Assembly: GCA_032191485.1 (NCBI GenBank) | Contig: JAVDOI010000007.1 | Coordinates: forward strand, 1,757,729-1,821,728 | Length of the DNA stretch: 64,000 bases | Reading direction: 5' to 3' | Source of the DNA: Leptoclinus maculatus | Lineage: Eukaryota > Chordata > Actinopteri > Perciformes > Stichaeidae | Shown here: in pieces, positions 12,483-25,832 of the stretch | Layout: every line of letters begins with the position of its first letter | Position numbering within the stretch: the stretch's first letter is position 1 | Translations under genes and position numbers: made by a program | Notes under the pieces: generated by a model | Databases searched by the model: none | Told to the model about the DNA's origin: nothing | Seen by the model: the letters and a program-made list of their open reading frames with translations, nothing else

Positions 12483-12488
12483 AATAAA
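12483..12488 (+). terminator. Candidate cotl1 polyadenylation signal
   Basis: An AATAAA hexamer is followed within about 50 bases by a GT-rich stretch, as expected downstream of a cleavage site. Other AATAAA-like hexamers near 12285 and 12671 are alternatives. Confidence 0.3.
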
Positions 12489-13084
12489 ATTGATGTTTTT
12501 TCCAAAACCTGCTTCTCCAAGTGTCTTTTGTGTGTCTATGAAGCTTATGTTACCATGAATAGTAGGTCCTGAGTGTGTCAATGCTAGTTGCACGTTTTCC
12601 AGTTGGCTTTGGTCAACATGTCATCTGTCATGTTAGACATTGTAGTCAAAGATCCCTCTGATTTATTAGAAAATAAAAGGTGAATCAAAATAAATAACCC
12701 GTCTTGTAATCCTTACAAGGTTTTCTACAACTGATTTCAAACTAAAATTCAAAACTAATACATACAGAAATCATTTGTAAAATTTACTTTTTTGCGAAGA
12801 AAATCTGACATTTTATTATTTACTTTTTGGGTTCATGATGGGGCCCCGTCTGTGCATTAATCAGTCATAATGCTGTTGATTCTCTAGACTTTTAGACTCA
12901 AAGGCAGACGGCAGCTGTTAAAAATTTAAAAAGGGCCACGAACTTTGATCAACAACCCACCACGGATTCTAACAAAAGGAATAAAAAACGTTACTAAAGT
13001 AATAATAAAATAAATATGTGCAAACAGTGCAGTGTAAACATTTGTTTTGACAGTGCAAACAGAGTATAAAGTGTATCAGTAAAG

Positions 13085-13400
13085 TCAGTAGAATTTTCAG
13101 CAGCTTGATGGGGGGGTGGTGCTAGCTGTTTATGACTGAGTTGCAGCTACAGTGGTGGGGGGGCTACAGCTCTGGGGGAGAACCTGTTCCTCAGTCTGTT
13201 TGTACATGTTTGTATTGTTCTGTACCTTCTCCCCGATGGCAGGGGGACAAACAGACTGGGTGGGTCGGGTCCTTGCTGATGTTGCTAGCCTTCTTGTGTA
13301 GACGGTTCTCATACACCGTGTCCAGAGTCGGGAGTCCTACGATCCTCTGCTGTCATACAGTGTGCCAGTCCTCAGCCCTCTGTTGTAGCCTAACCATTAC
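13085..13400. repeat. Dispersed repeat fragment
   Basis: AACCTGTTCCTCAGTCTGTT, GTACCTTCTCCCCGATGGCA, GGGACAAACAGACTGGGTGG and TCCTTGCTGATG form a pattern I recognise from fish retroelement-derived repeats. No ORF. Confidence 0.4.
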
Positions 13401-16400
13401 TCCAGCTCTCAGCTGTCATTTTGTTAGACCTCAATAAATGAATACATCACTTATTAAATGTTCGTCATTTCAGAAGCAACTTAAGTTACTTATTACTGTA
13501 ATAATCAGAAGCTCTGGTGCAGTTTAGTTCTGTGTTTCTGCTACGCCGGCATCCCACTCTTCCTTTCTGAAATTCAATTGTGGTGCGAATGATCGGATTA
13601 GTTGCACTCAGAGGATATTTCCCTTCGCTGCTTTGTATTTAAACAGTTATTCTCTGTATTCACCAAGATAGGTAAATACATCGCTGATAAGTGTGTTACC
13701 ATTGAACACTGTTTCCTAACGAATGAATCCACAGACAGTAAGACTTCACATGGGCGAGTCAGTAATGTCCACAGAGGACGGGCCCAGTGAGTGAAAAATC
13801 AAAGGCTGGACACTGATTTCCAATAAAGAAGGCCCGATTCGCTTGTTCTCCCGTCGTCCTCGATGCCGATATGAGTGACGGCTGCTGGTCTGTATCGGGT
13901 CAGTCGATGGCCGCCAGCTGTTCAAACCCACACGCCATCGGCATGTGTGTGTTGTTCTGTTACAGCTGTCAGATGAATGGATTAATGGTTTTGTCGGCAT
14001 GACTCAGCTATGATCAAACATGGCTTCTGCTGAGGCAGTGTGTGTGTGTGTGTGTCTGACTGGGTGGCTGCAGTGATCTATGAGGACTAACAGCAGGTTG
14101 CATAATGACAGAGCTCTGGTATCGCTCGCTGTGGCTTTAAGTAAGCTGTGAAGAAGTGAGGAGTTCTAGGTTTGAGTTAAAGCTCATGGGAATTAAAGAT
14201 ATGTGTTTTAAGGGGTCGTGTTAATGAGGTTAATTTTCTGTTTGGGGCATGGAGAAATAATTGTGAGCGTGAGCATCATTCCCTCTTTAATTTTGTTGTG
14301 CTCATGTTCCAAAGAATGAGGAACTACTTGGTACTGGATGCCAAAATCCACCTCCGAATATACACACAATATACTTTTTTTTCATTGATAAGAAACTACT
14401 CTCCAATTTGCTAAATAAAAGTGAGACAATGAGTGAACAGCCATGCTAAGTGCTCCACGAGGCTGTGCTTAAGCAGACGGTGCTTTGAGCTGACTGCACA
14501 CATTCATGTAGCCATTGATGTCGCAGTGAGACGTCGGATCATGACATTGAATAAAGATCACAGTGTACAGGAAACCCACTCGCACAGACCGGTATCTCAG
14601 TGGGTTTTTCTTAACACTAAGCACTACTTTACAACATAAACATCCGTCCTCTGCACAGAGCAACATCTGGTCAGTGAGGGGTGGTTAGTGAGCACGAGGA
14701 GGGGGATGATGAGAATGCAATCTAGACTTAAGACCAGGATAAACACTGCTAACTCAACTGGGACCCCCAGGAGCATTCCGGTGGGTCTCCCTCCTGGGGC
14801 TTGGGCTGCCGGAAACACCTGGATCTGAAACAGCTGATGGCAATCAGATAATGTGAGCACAACTTCAGTGCTCTGACTTGGATCCCAGCTGGCTCTGACG
14901 TCATGCACGTGGCTGGCGTCGATAACCTCGCGAGATCGAGGTGCGGACGGAGCTTTTAGAGCCGAGTGCCGCAGGTTGCTCTCCACCGACTGCAAGGCCC
15001 AGGGCATGATGGGAAACGCCTGGCTGTCGCCCGATCCAGCTGATTGGCTCCGCGTTTCATAGATAATCCTAATTTTTTGTGTAATATTCAACGCTAGGAT
15101 GTTAAATATTAGTCTCATGCTGTGCAATGAAGGTTTAATTTGTCACCGATCGAGAATGCACACGCTATCTCTTCATAGCTATCCAAACGTGGTCTGAAAA
15201 CTACGGGTAGCCTACAGATCGGATGGAACAGGATGTAAACATTTCTGTGACTTCCTGTATGTTTAGCTAGCTAGCTTGCTAATTCCACCATGCTCTCATG
15301 CTACGCTGGTTACAGAACATCAGCCGGGTCAAAGTAATCACATTAGCAATTAACTGTGACAAAAGTGTGTGTGGGAAAGATTAAACTGTGAAATTCCTAC
15401 TCATATAGCCGCTTGCTATAGCTAGCTAGCGCGCTAATTTCACCATACCAAGATGCCTTTGACTTTTAATGGCATCTTCACCATCTTATAGGTGCACTGC
15501 TGCTATATACTGGGCCGGAGTGTGGAGCAGTAGATTGGTAGGAAAAAAAATGATTCCTGCACTCTTAAGCAATTTATTAAGAGATTGTCAACGTCAACAA
15601 TTAGTCCCGATATTCATTCCCTCCTTCATCATACCTGTCGCAATCTATCAGTACATGTTTGACAGTTTCCGCTTCATTACCGTGTGTGCATAGTAAAGAA
15701 TGGTGCTTGCATATTGCACATACATATATAGAAATTATTATTGTAATTATTATTAAGAAAGAGGAAGGGAGAACTAAAACTTGAAGAGGCCACAGATTCA
15801 TACTATCTTCCAGCCTCGTCTCTCAATAACACTTCTGAAAACCTCACCAACCTCAGTGTCCCGCGTATGGGTCGACCCTTAAGACACCCCAACGCTATCA
15901 TTTACCGTCTCAAGGGTCAAGAATGAACTTCCATGATCAAGTCTTATAGTGGTAAAACTTTAACATATTATAGTTATTGATTTTACTCATGTGGTACCTA
16001 CACTGTGTGGAATTAAAACATCTCACAAGGAATTTCACAATTCAGTTGAGATCAACCACATTGTTGTAAGTTTCATATATTATTTTAGATCCATTTGATT
16101 ACAATAGGATTAATCTTTAGGCATCTTGATTCTTAAATTAATGCAGAAATGAGCTATAGCCCACTTAGACTTAAAGGATGTGTTTTTATCATCCATGTCT
16201 CCATCTTCACATAGACAGCAACAACATTTTGAGGAGTTATTTTTTTCGTTCATGTTCCCGATTCATAACATCACAACTTCCCTTAACCGTTTTCAATTCT
16301 GTATTTGCCAGCTTTGCCAGCTTTGTTTCATTGTTTTTGCTTGTTAAAATGCAGCAGGGACATTTTTAGATCCTTTTGACTAAATCACAAGTTGTGTCAA

Positions 16401-17139
16401 GGTTAACCGTGACTTCAACTAGACTGAACTTGGGATTTGTAATGGGCATTAGATGTACAGTAGTCACCCCGATTGTATCATAGTTTCCATGTTTCTAGCA
16501 CATTATAGAACTTAACCAGTGTTTGTGTGTGATGGTGAGTGCGAGAGAGAGAGAGGTTGACATACAGGACCTGCGTCCAAACAAGGACTGTCAGATTGGT
16601 TCCTGCAGGACGATACCACTCAGATCCTTCCTGCATTCCTCAGACCTCCTCAACACAGCAGCATATTTTAAAGCCCACATCAAGTCATGTGCTCTGTCCA
16701 AGCATGTGTGTGAGAGAGAGAGAGAAAAAGGCAAGAATTGTCTTTTGGCCACCCAAATTCTCCACATGCTTGTGTGATGACGATCTTGTTTTTGTTTTTT
16801 TATCCGTGTAAAGGATCAAAGTGCCCTCACAGAGACGTGATGGTAATAGGCTGTTTTTGGTTTGAGGGTTAAGATTGGGATTTTTTTTTTTAAATGTGGT
16901 TAATTGTTGAATGTAGTCACGTAGTGTCATCGGTTGCAGTGTTGTCAGTAGCACTCAAGATTGGTCTTGGTGTCGAGAACGCTTTTCTAAGGTCACTGAA
17001 TCAACAGCATTTCTACTCAGACAAAGAGGATTATTTCTGTGGTTGTATCACTAAACTGCCTGTGCATTGTCTGATTGATTTGTTAATATCATTATGTGAA
17101 TGCACATTGAAAACAAAGGAAAATTCACACATAAAATTC

Positions 17140-17435
17140 GGTCTTGACCTTGACTTGGTCTCATCCCCTAAAGTCTTGGTCTTGTCTAGGTCTTAATACT
17201 CTCTTTTCATGGTCTTGACTCGGCCTCGCCCTGCATTGGTCTTGGTCTTGACTTGGTCATGATACACACATAACTTGGTCTCTTCCTCTCTAGGTTTTGT
17301 CTTGGTCTCATCCTGTCTTGGTCTCATCCTGTCTTGGTCTTGGTCTTGACTTTGAGGGTTCTCAACCCCTCAAAGTCTTGCTCGATACATTCTGGTCTTG
17401 GTCTTGACTTGGTCTTGGTTTAGGTGGTCTTGACT
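17140..17435 (+). repeat. Degenerate tandem repeat of TCTTGGTCTTGAC
   Basis: Irregular repetition of GGTCTTGACTTGGTCT-like units with CATCCTGTCTTGG variants over about 300 bp. Confidence 0.85.
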
Positions 17436-17849
17436 ACAACAGTGGTTGAAAACGCTGTTCTAAATGTCTGAGCATGTGTGTCTGCTCCAGTTTAAACATC
17501 TCTATTGCACCACTATTATGTCTTTTTTTTTTTCTCCAAACACCGAAAGGCTGAAATACTTTATGTCGGTATAATTCTCAGCAGTGGATACACAATGTAA
17601 GACATTTAGTTTGGAGTTTGGAGAAATAAAAGCCTTTCAAACTTGGTCAGTTGGATCTTTTCACTTTCGATCTTCGTCTCGGTCGCCGTTGTTTGACTCA
17701 TTCAACATTTGGTTAGTCACAGCTCAGCAGGGGACCCACATCCAAACGGACCAGCATGCTCTGAGACGTCTGTGTTCGAATGAATTGTGGGAATGAGCTC
17801 ATAACGTCTCCAAGAAAGAGACAGGCAGCGGCCCTGGGTGTGTATGAGC

Positions 17850-17851
<2 letters not shown>

Positions 17852-17943
<92 letters not shown>

Positions 17944-17957
17944 TGTGTGTTTGTGTT
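17852..17957. repeat. (GT)n microsatellite
   Basis: Roughly 45 GT units followed by TTGTGTGT interruptions. Confidence 0.98.
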
Positions 17958-18586
17958 TTGGGAGGGCGGATCTCTTCCCACGTCATGAATTAATTTATAA
18001 GAAATATTTCCCTTCTGCATACGTCTTTCCTACAGTAGTACATTTTTCCTGCATTTATAAGTGATTGTTGTACTTTGTCTGTTGTAAAATGAATAATTAA
18101 CAAGTGTATAGTGACAGCTCTTATTACCAGCAGATTCTAGATAGCGCTGCAGCTTGCATCACTTGAAATAATCTGTTATGTATTCCCTCTCATTGGGCGT
18201 TTTTGCTCAAAATCCTGAATTTATGTTTAAAGCTCTCACATTCAATGTTTTCATATGGATGATATAACGGTGTGATATGAAAGGGGTCACTCTTTGTGGC
18301 AAACCAACAGAGAATTGTCAACAGCTCTCCAGTTCCCCGTAGCTCTTTTTTTTAGAGCTTTTACATTTTTAAGTCTATAATTTATTTGTTTTACAAAAGC
18401 ATGACTTGCACATTTAGTCACATCAGGGATTTTACAAAGGCACTACGACTCTGACCTCCAAAACTCTTTTTGTTTTTAGGATCTAGGAATGGCACTGCTA
18501 CTTAATTTCAATGTGATAGTCAGTCTAAATAAAATGTAAATTGGGAAGGTGTTGGAAGCCTGACTGAAACATGAAGAGGGAGAGAG

Positions 18587-18590
<4 letters not shown>

Positions 18591-18625
<35 letters not shown>
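18591..18625. repeat. (GA)n microsatellite
   Basis: About 17 GA units followed by G-rich sequence. Confidence 0.95.
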
Positions 18626-18628
<3 letters not shown>

Positions 18629-19466
18629 TGGTTGGGGGGAGGGGGGGCTTGGAAATTGAAATTGAAAGCAAATGGGGGTGGGGTGGGTCTCTTTTCAGAT
18701 TGTTCCAGGCCATGTGAAAAGGGAAGACAGAGTGACAGGGAGGGAATGCGAGTGTGAATGGGTCAGTTCTCAGAGCTCCTGTGTGCCAGCGCTGCACAGT
18801 GTTGGCACAGAGGTGCCATTGTCGGAGACTAACGAGCCCGGGGCCACTTCATTCTCCCGCCCGGGGCCACTTCATTCTCCCGCCCCAAATGAGCATCTGT
18901 TTACCGAGTTTACTGAGTCCGTTTACACTCTGGCCACAAGCTGACAGTGGGGTGTCTGTTTGCTGTGATGTCACTGTTTTTATTCTTTTTTGGTATCACT
19001 ACTGATGATCAGCCTCTCTGAGTTAATCACCTCTCAAATGAAAGATACTAATGATTTAATGATGTCATCTGTATTGCAATGTTAGTCCGGTGTTATTGAA
19101 TATATTTTCTTGAGTTCAAACTCGGCAAGGTGAATGGCAGTGGGAACATGTTATAGGCTCATTTACAGCAAACGCCATGATAAATAAGCATGTGCATGTT
19201 GGCAATGAAAGTGACTTGCCCCACTCATCCCGATGAGTTAGCAAGCTTTTAACATTGAAGTCAAACTGCAACCGTGTTGACCACCACTGGACTGTTTGTA
19301 TCATCTGTTTTAAAAGTGAATAAAGTCAAACCTCTGAGTCTTTGTCCTGGTGTTTGACGTACATGAACACAGATAACGGAGTTGGATCATCTAGAGACAT
19401 AATGTCTCTCTGGTGTAACGTTACAGGCTAGGTTTTTCCACCAAATACATGTTTATATCTGGACAG

Positions 19467-19540
19467 CAGTGACGGGCCGTCAGGGCCTGCAAAGCCTTCT
19501 CTGCTGGCCTAAACAGAATCACAAAAAAAATAAAAATGTC
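19467..19540. mobile_element. hAT-like terminus
   Basis: CAGTGACGGGCCGTCAGGGC resembles the end CAGTGGCGGGCC found at 53918 beside a hAT transposase remnant. No transposase and no matching second end were found here. Confidence 0.35.
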
Positions 19541-20154
19541 CCATTATCTTATTTTCTCATTGCACAGCTACTGTCTTCCTCAGTTGCTCTGCTTCCAGTG
19601 CAGCTTGTTTTAAGTAGAGCTTTTATCCAATCAGATTTCACCTCTGTGTCTCTAGGTAAGAAGAGAGGCCCGAGGCCTGCAGACTCACAAGTGAATCCAT
19701 GTGCAGTTTAAGTGAATGGGGACGATATTGTTGATTGTCATAGTGTTCAACCAATCAGATCTTTAGTTTGACATGTTGGGCGTATTCTTTGAGTGTCAGC
19801 AGCCGCTACCCCCATACTTGCCGGCCTGCACCTACGTCATCATTACATGTCCATGTGCAGCTCTGCCGCGAAGTGCAGGGTGTGCTGTGATTGGTCAGTG
19901 GGCGGGCATGTGACTATCGTGAAACAAAACTTAACAGCAGAGGCTTAGTCGGCGTGCAGCTCAGCCAATCAAATATGGTCATTCTGACAAGCTTCCTGAC
20001 TCGAGTACCACACACCGTGACACAGGGGGCTGAGACGAGGAAAGAGACTGCAGAGCAGTACGTTTGGGTTGTGAAAGTAAAATCATAAGACGGTCTCCTA
20101 AAGAGACGGATCGTCCACGGCTTGTCATTAAGGGATGAAGGTGGGTCCCACAGC

Positions 20155-20176
20155 CAGACCAGCTGAGAACCACTGT
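20155..20176. mobile_element. hAT/Charlie-like terminal sequence
   Basis: The minus strand reads CAGTGGTTCTCAGCTGG, very close to the classical Charlie-type hAT end. Partner end not found. Confidence 0.35.
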
Positions 20177-20639
20177 CCTACATGAGCACAGAAAACGTTA
20201 TATTTTCCTGAATTTAAGCTTCTGCATTTTCCAAATGCTCTAGCATTATTCAAACGTATTGTAAGCCTCGTACCGGTACGTACAATAGTTACAGCCTTAG
20301 AAACGAATAATAGCTGTGGCGCCATCATGTGGTTATAAGGTGGTATTTCAGCTGCATGACAGCAGTGAAGGCCTGGGTATAAAATGCACGGCCCGCCATT
20401 GCTGGACAGTAAATACTGGGCCACTTGCTAATGTATTCTACCCACTCACTAACAGCACACAGATCTGTAAAGTTTATTTGTTTAGGTTGAAATTTGCGGT
20501 CTTTGGTGGTTATTGCCCTTGCACACCTTGGCAAGCTATTGCACTCAGCCCCCAGCCCATTTACTCCTACTGAAGACTTAAAAGCCACAACTATCCAATG
20601 GAGCAATGCAGTTTTTACCAAACGTTTCTCAAACAGGAG

Positions 20640-20805
20640 AAAATAGTGCATTTGCTTAGGACTTTCTTTTTGGTCGTTTTGAATCTCTTCCTGGTTGGTA
20701 AGTGTCTCTCTGAGTGATTTTTTGTAGATGAAGAAGGCCTCTGGGGGCCCTGACACTTTGGGTTTGGATGGATTAAGAGCTTACCCGGCCCTAATCCATC
20801 CTTTA
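20640..20805 (+). mobile_element. Dispersed 'GTCTCTTTGTGGTCATTT' element, copy 1
   Basis: TTTTTGGTCGTTTTGAATCT, CTTCCTGGTTGGTAAGTGTC, GATGAAGAAGGCC and CCCTGACACTTTGGG parallel the element at 45330-45560 in the same order. Confidence 0.55.
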
Positions 20806-20814
20806 TTTTAGTGT

Positions 20815-21400
20815 CTCATATTGTATCTTAATGTCTGTCTGTATAATTGTCTCTAATTGTCACTTTGAATTGTATTGAGTTGTGGTGTGGGATAATGTTT
20901 CACATTATATTATGTCATAATTCACATCATAGTGTATTGTGAATTATTACATCATGGTGTAGTCGATCATATTTGTATGTATTGTGTCAGTGTAGCATTG
21001 CATTGGATCCTAATATTGTTTTGTATTAGGTGTATAGTATTGTGTTGTGATGTATCACACCATATTCAAATGTGCCATATGCATCATGGTATTGTATTGA
21101 ATCATTTTGTGTGCCATTGTATCATAGCTCATTCTATCCCATCACATTAAATCATACAGTATGTTTTGATTCATAAAAATGATGGAGCGTCATATCTCGT
21201 TGTATCATATTGCATATTGCAAATGTATTGTGCATATCATATTTTTGTTACTTATGTTTTATATTGTATTCCATCATATCCCATTGTGTTGTACCGTATT
21301 GTTTGGCATCACATCGTACTGTCATACTTATAATCTGACATACAATGCTGTACATACGTTTTATACTCGTACAGTATGTCATATATGACACCATGTCAGA
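20815..21400. repeat. AT-rich low-complexity tract (TATTGTATCATATTG)
   Basis: Nearly 600 bp of irregular CATATTGTATC-like words. Short open frames in it carry no protein signature. Confidence 0.7.
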
Positions 21401-22174
21401 ACCCTACAGAACATTTGTTTCTTGGCCGTGTCTTTAATTGGTCTTCACAACAGCTCCACTCACCCTCGTCTCAATGTTCTACCTTAAGGCCACACATATA
21501 TCTCCTTTCCTCCTCCCCTTTACATTCTCTCTGTCTGTCTCTGTCAGACCAGCAATATCTTACATAATCCTGCTTTCTGACCCCGTTTTCTCCAACAATT
21601 ACTGTGCTTTTTTTATCTTTCTCTTTCCATTCAACTGTGCCTCCTCCCCCGTAATACACTGCGCTCATCTATTTCCTGCTGAAGACTCTGCTCCGCTTTT
21701 AATTAAACTATAACTCTCTGCTCTGCATGGATCAGTGACACCCAGTAAAGTTATTCATTTATTGAACCGTCTGTAGCCATGAGGTTACAGTGAAAGGTCA
21801 ACCACGGACATTTATGACAAGAACCAGAATGGTTGTGCATTTAAATGGCACTCTGAATGACTCCAAGACCAGTTTTTGTAATCTCACTGTAAATCAAGGC
21901 ATGGGTCAACTGGAGGGGGAATGGAGCTCTGACCTGTAAGCTATGGCGACATTTGTTTGATTCACGATGTAGAAAACTCAAACTGGATACACACAAATGT
22001 CTTTTATCTTAATGTCATCATTAAGTGTAATCGGGTAATTGTGTTAAAAAAATTGTAATCAAACAGCAGTTTAATTTGATTTAGATCCTGTCAGCAGATT
22101 TGACTTCGCTGCTTACTCGCAGCAACATTATCCTCAAACAGCTATAGCTCGACATGCGTGAGAGATACACAGAA

Positions 22175-22370
22175 ACATGTCAGAGCAGACGGGCAGTGAC
22201 ATGGGTGGATCATGGGACAATGGGCCCCTGGGCACTGGGACATGCAAAAGGCCCTACCACTTCCTCTACGTAGGAGCCAGACACTCATACTTTATAGTTG
22301 TTGAGCCTCTTTTCTCTGTGCATTTATGTCTCTTTTTGGTCATTTTGCATCTCTTTGTAGTTTTAGGGAT
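22175..22370 (+). mobile_element. Dispersed 'GTCTCTTTGTGGTCATTT' element, copy 2
   Basis: GGACAATGGGCCCCTGGGCA, GACATGCAAAAGGCCCTACC and TCTCTTTTTGGTCATTTTGC correspond in order to the left half of the 45330-45560 copy. Confidence 0.55.
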
Positions 22371-22384
22371 GCTGTTAAGTGTGT

Positions 22385-22530
22385 TTTGTTTGGACAAAGC
22401 CAGGCTAGCTGTTTCCCCATGCTTCTGAGACTTTATGCTAAGCTAAGCTAAACGACTCCTGGCCTTAGTTTCCCATTTAGCGTACAGATATGAGAGTGGT
22501 ATTAATCTTCTCGTCTAACTCACGGCAAGA
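22385..22530. mobile_element. Solo end of the foldback MITE
   Basis: GCCAGGCTAGCTGTTTCCCC, TTATGCTAAGCTAAGCTAAA and ACAGATATGAGAGTGGTAT match the right end of the element at 10600-11115. Confidence 0.6.
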
Positions 22531-23614
22531 ATAACAATAATAAATGTAGAACTATTCCTTAAATACATTTTGTGGAGTACAATTTCAATCTCACAAAGAT
22601 TGTATTCATGACCAGTAATAGATAGTTGAGCAGAGTGATCACAGAATATAAACAGTGCATGAGAGCGATGCTGCTGTTTGAAGTCTGGTGTAGTGTTGTA
22701 CAAAGCACAGAGATGGCACATTCCTACAATAATGTCATCTTCATTTCCAAACACTATGCATCCACGTTTTCAATAGATGTGTCAAACACGCAAATTTGCA
22801 GGGCAAAGTTGAACAAGGGCTAACTCTGAGCCTGCAGGAGCCAGCCAGGAGTGGGCACCAAACAATTAAAAAGCGCACTTGAAATCGTTAGTTGAATGAG
22901 CTTCAATTGAAGTTAGAAGGAAGCAGAGCAAGTATCCACAGAACAGAAGTGTAATATGACTGTACCTTTGTCCTGGAAGGAACAGCAGGTGTTACTAATA
23001 ACATGGCTCTGGTCGAGAGCATTAGTATGCACAATACCAAGACCCTGGAACTGACACGCCTCAGTGGATTGCAGCCATTATGTTATCAAATTGATGAAAT
23101 GCGGTGCCTCCCTATTTTTGTAATGTGACACAATTCTTTTGCATTTTCAAGCAATGCACTTATTTTTATGTCCGTTCAAATGTGTGTGCCTCCAGATGTT
23201 AAAAGATATTGTTCTCACCTGGCTGAGATATGAAACTGATCTAAGCTCCTGTACTTCCTGGGCGTACTGGGGCTGCATTCTGTGAATGAGGTCTGTTTTA
23301 CAAGGTTGCACTTTACAGTCAAACCGGCAAGAAGAAGTCCCAAGAACACCCACATGAAAGCTGTGATGACACCCTGGACTGTTCTGCAGATGAATCAGCT
23401 GACGTCACGGTGACCAGAATGAGGAAGCTGTCTTTCACTGCAGCTGACAGAATATGATTTGCTTGTGTTGGGTTAATTGTATGGTTGCTCACTCTCATGC
23501 AAGTATTTCCAGTTGCACAATAACGATTTCATAAAAGGTTCCAAGTTAATTTGCCATGAAGCTTAAAAGGTGAAGTTCCTTGTGGCCAATCATTCCTGCA
23601 TCATGTGTCATCAG

Positions 23615-23870
23615 CAGTTTTTGGCTCTCAAGTCAAGACAGGCACGCCCAGAGTCAGGACAGGTAAGTCCCAAGTCATGTCCCAAGTCAAGCTTGGGGGG
23701 TATCAAGTATTTTCAAGTCAAAAGGATCAAACCCACGTTAAGTCACAACTCATTGTTGATAAAGTCCATGTTGAGTTGCTAGTCTTTTTAGATTTTGTCA
23801 AGTAGAGTCTAAAGTCATTGAATTTGTGACTCGAGTCAAAGTCACGTGACTCCAGTCCACACCTCTGCGA
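23615..23870 (+). repeat. CAAGTC/GAGTCA degenerate repeat
   Basis: Many CCCAAGTCA and GTCAAG words, ending in GACTCGAGTCAAAGTCACGT and CCAGTCCACACCTCTG, a familiar fish repeat pattern. It resembles the complement of the 17140-17435 repeat. Confidence 0.7.
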
Positions 23871-23884
23871 ATGAGTATCTGCTG

Positions 23885-24135
23885 GCAGCTGTGGCTCAGG
23901 GGACGGCGCAGTCGTCCACTTTTCAGAAGGTCGTTGGTTTGATCCCCGACCCCTGCAGGCCGTAGTGTCCCTGGGCTACCCCAAAATGAGTGTGCGTGTA
24001 AATGTTTGAGGCAACTTGTATGGCAGCCTCTGCCACCAGTGTATACATGTGTGCGTGAATGCTGGCTTGCGGTGTACAGCACTTCAAGTGGTCACTAAGA
24101 CTAGAGAGGCGCCATATAAATGCAGCCCATTTGCC
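23885..24135 (+). mobile_element. tRNA-derived SINE
   Basis: A box GTGGCTCAGGG at 23891 and B box GGTTTGATCCC at 23936-23946 with tRNA-like spacing. The tail contains GTACAGCACTTCAAGTGGTC and GCGCCATATAAATGCAG. Family differs in detail from the SINE at 6885. Confidence 0.75.
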
Positions 24136-25079
24136 TTATTGAAATCCTTCAGTAGACACATGCAAAGCACTGAGGCACTCAACACAAGTGTAAATGTGTT
24201 TTGTTGTTTTACTGTGAGATCTTGGTAACACAGCCCCCCTTGTGTTACCAAATATGCCATTTGTGTTAAAACCTCAACAGAAAAAATGTTTTAGGTCAAG
24301 ATCGTTTTTACTGCATGTCATTGAGTCTTTCTTTTTTTTTTCAAATGAATAAAAATGTCATGTGATCATATTCATGATCTTTACAACTGGACCGAGAACA
24401 CAAACAAAACTCAGAAAGTACAAGTGACTACAATTACACGGCAAGCCAGCGCAGAATAGCCTTTCTTGAAATGGATATGCAAGAACACTTTGAAGTCAGG
24501 TGACAATTTCTGTCTATTAAAGTGTATGTGTGGTGTGTGGCTTTTTTTCTCTTCTTCTTTTCAAACGTGGCATTCAAATGATGGATTTCCTGTGCAGTCA
24601 CCAAGCAGTGAGACTTTTACCATATAGGGATGCAACTGAGAGGAGGGTTCGTGGGCAAAGGGAAGAGAAAAGAAGAACTAACAAGGCTCACTTCTCAAGT
24701 CTCAGCTTGCAGACAGCTGAATCAGTAGGAGCATGCACACAGTTCAGTTCATAGTAATCAAGCCAAGTCTCTCTTTTATTGGAACGTGTGCACATACGCA
24801 ATCATGTATCAGTGAACCATGTGTATCGCCTGGTTCTGTCTGTGCCGGCTTGAAACGCCAAGGGAGAAATAAAAACAGCAAAGAGAAGTAGCTAGATGGA
24901 GACTGGTCTAAATTGTAAACTGGTCTGATTACACCTACAGGTTTTTGCAACTTTTAACCCAGAATGGACATATTGTCTTTTTTCCGTGGGAATTTGCCCA
25001 TTGACGTCAACAGGCAGGTACCTTTCGCTATCATCCTGCACAGAGGAGGATTAGGCCCTTGTGACAAATGCGTTGACTT

Positions 25080-25285
25080 CGGGCCTCAAGTGAAAAATCA
25101 TTTTAATAATATTTGAAGTCATAATTCTGAACATGAAGTCAGAAGTCTAAGTTGTTTTTTTTCAGATTTTTCAATTTTTAATTCTGAGTTTGAAGTTTGA
25201 GTTCAAAGTCAGAATTCTTAGAACAAAGTCAGAATTATGAGTTTGAAATCAAAATTCAGAGTTTAAAGTCAGAACTCAGGAATCA
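25080..25285 (+). repeat. AAAGTCAGAATTCTGAG degenerate minisatellite
   Basis: About ten diverged copies of a 20-25 bp unit. Confidence 0.75.
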
Positions 25286-25721
25286 AATAAACTTCTTAAA
25301 AATAAACACATTCTCCCTCATACATATACAAATTTCAATTAATAAGTAATTAAACTACTTACGTGATTAAGCTATACTTACACTACTGTTGCACCCCCCC
25401 ACCGCCCCCACGGTTTAGATTTATGGCTACTATTCAGCAAAAGTTTCTCAGGAGTAACCAAGTTTTCTATTATCATTCCCTTGTTTTCGTACAAAACATT
25501 TTAGGCCTTTATGGATATATAAGAAAAGTGTACAAACTTGAAGCATATGTCCAATGAAGCCCAATACAAACGGCCTACCCCCAGCTTATTTAAATATCTC
25601 TCCATCAACTCATTTTGTTAAATCAAATTAAGTTAAAATGATGTGTCCTTAAGAAATATGCACCAAAAAGTGTGTTTTTTTTGTGCTCTTATAACATGAA
25701 AAATCTCTATTATGATTTATC

Positions 25722-25736
25722 AACACACACATACAC

Positions 25737-25776
<40 letters not shown>

Positions 25777-25781
25777 ACACA

Positions 25782-25832
<51 letters not shown>
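25722..25832. repeat. (AC)n microsatellite
   Basis: 110 bp of AC with a few ATAC and CCAC interruptions. Confidence 0.98.

Larger units (their letters stand above)
9668..12488 (+). other. Probable cotl1 3' UTR and flank
   Basis: No coding signal. The stretch begins with a G-rich block (9688-9747), contains an inverted-repeat MITE (about 10600-11115) and reaches a candidate polyadenylation signal at 12483. How far the transcript extends is not determinable from sequence alone. Confidence 0.4.

Noticed and set aside
14624..15127. 167-codon minus-strand ORF
   Set aside because: No recognisable domain, no splice context and intergenic position; probably chance in moderately GC-rich sequence.
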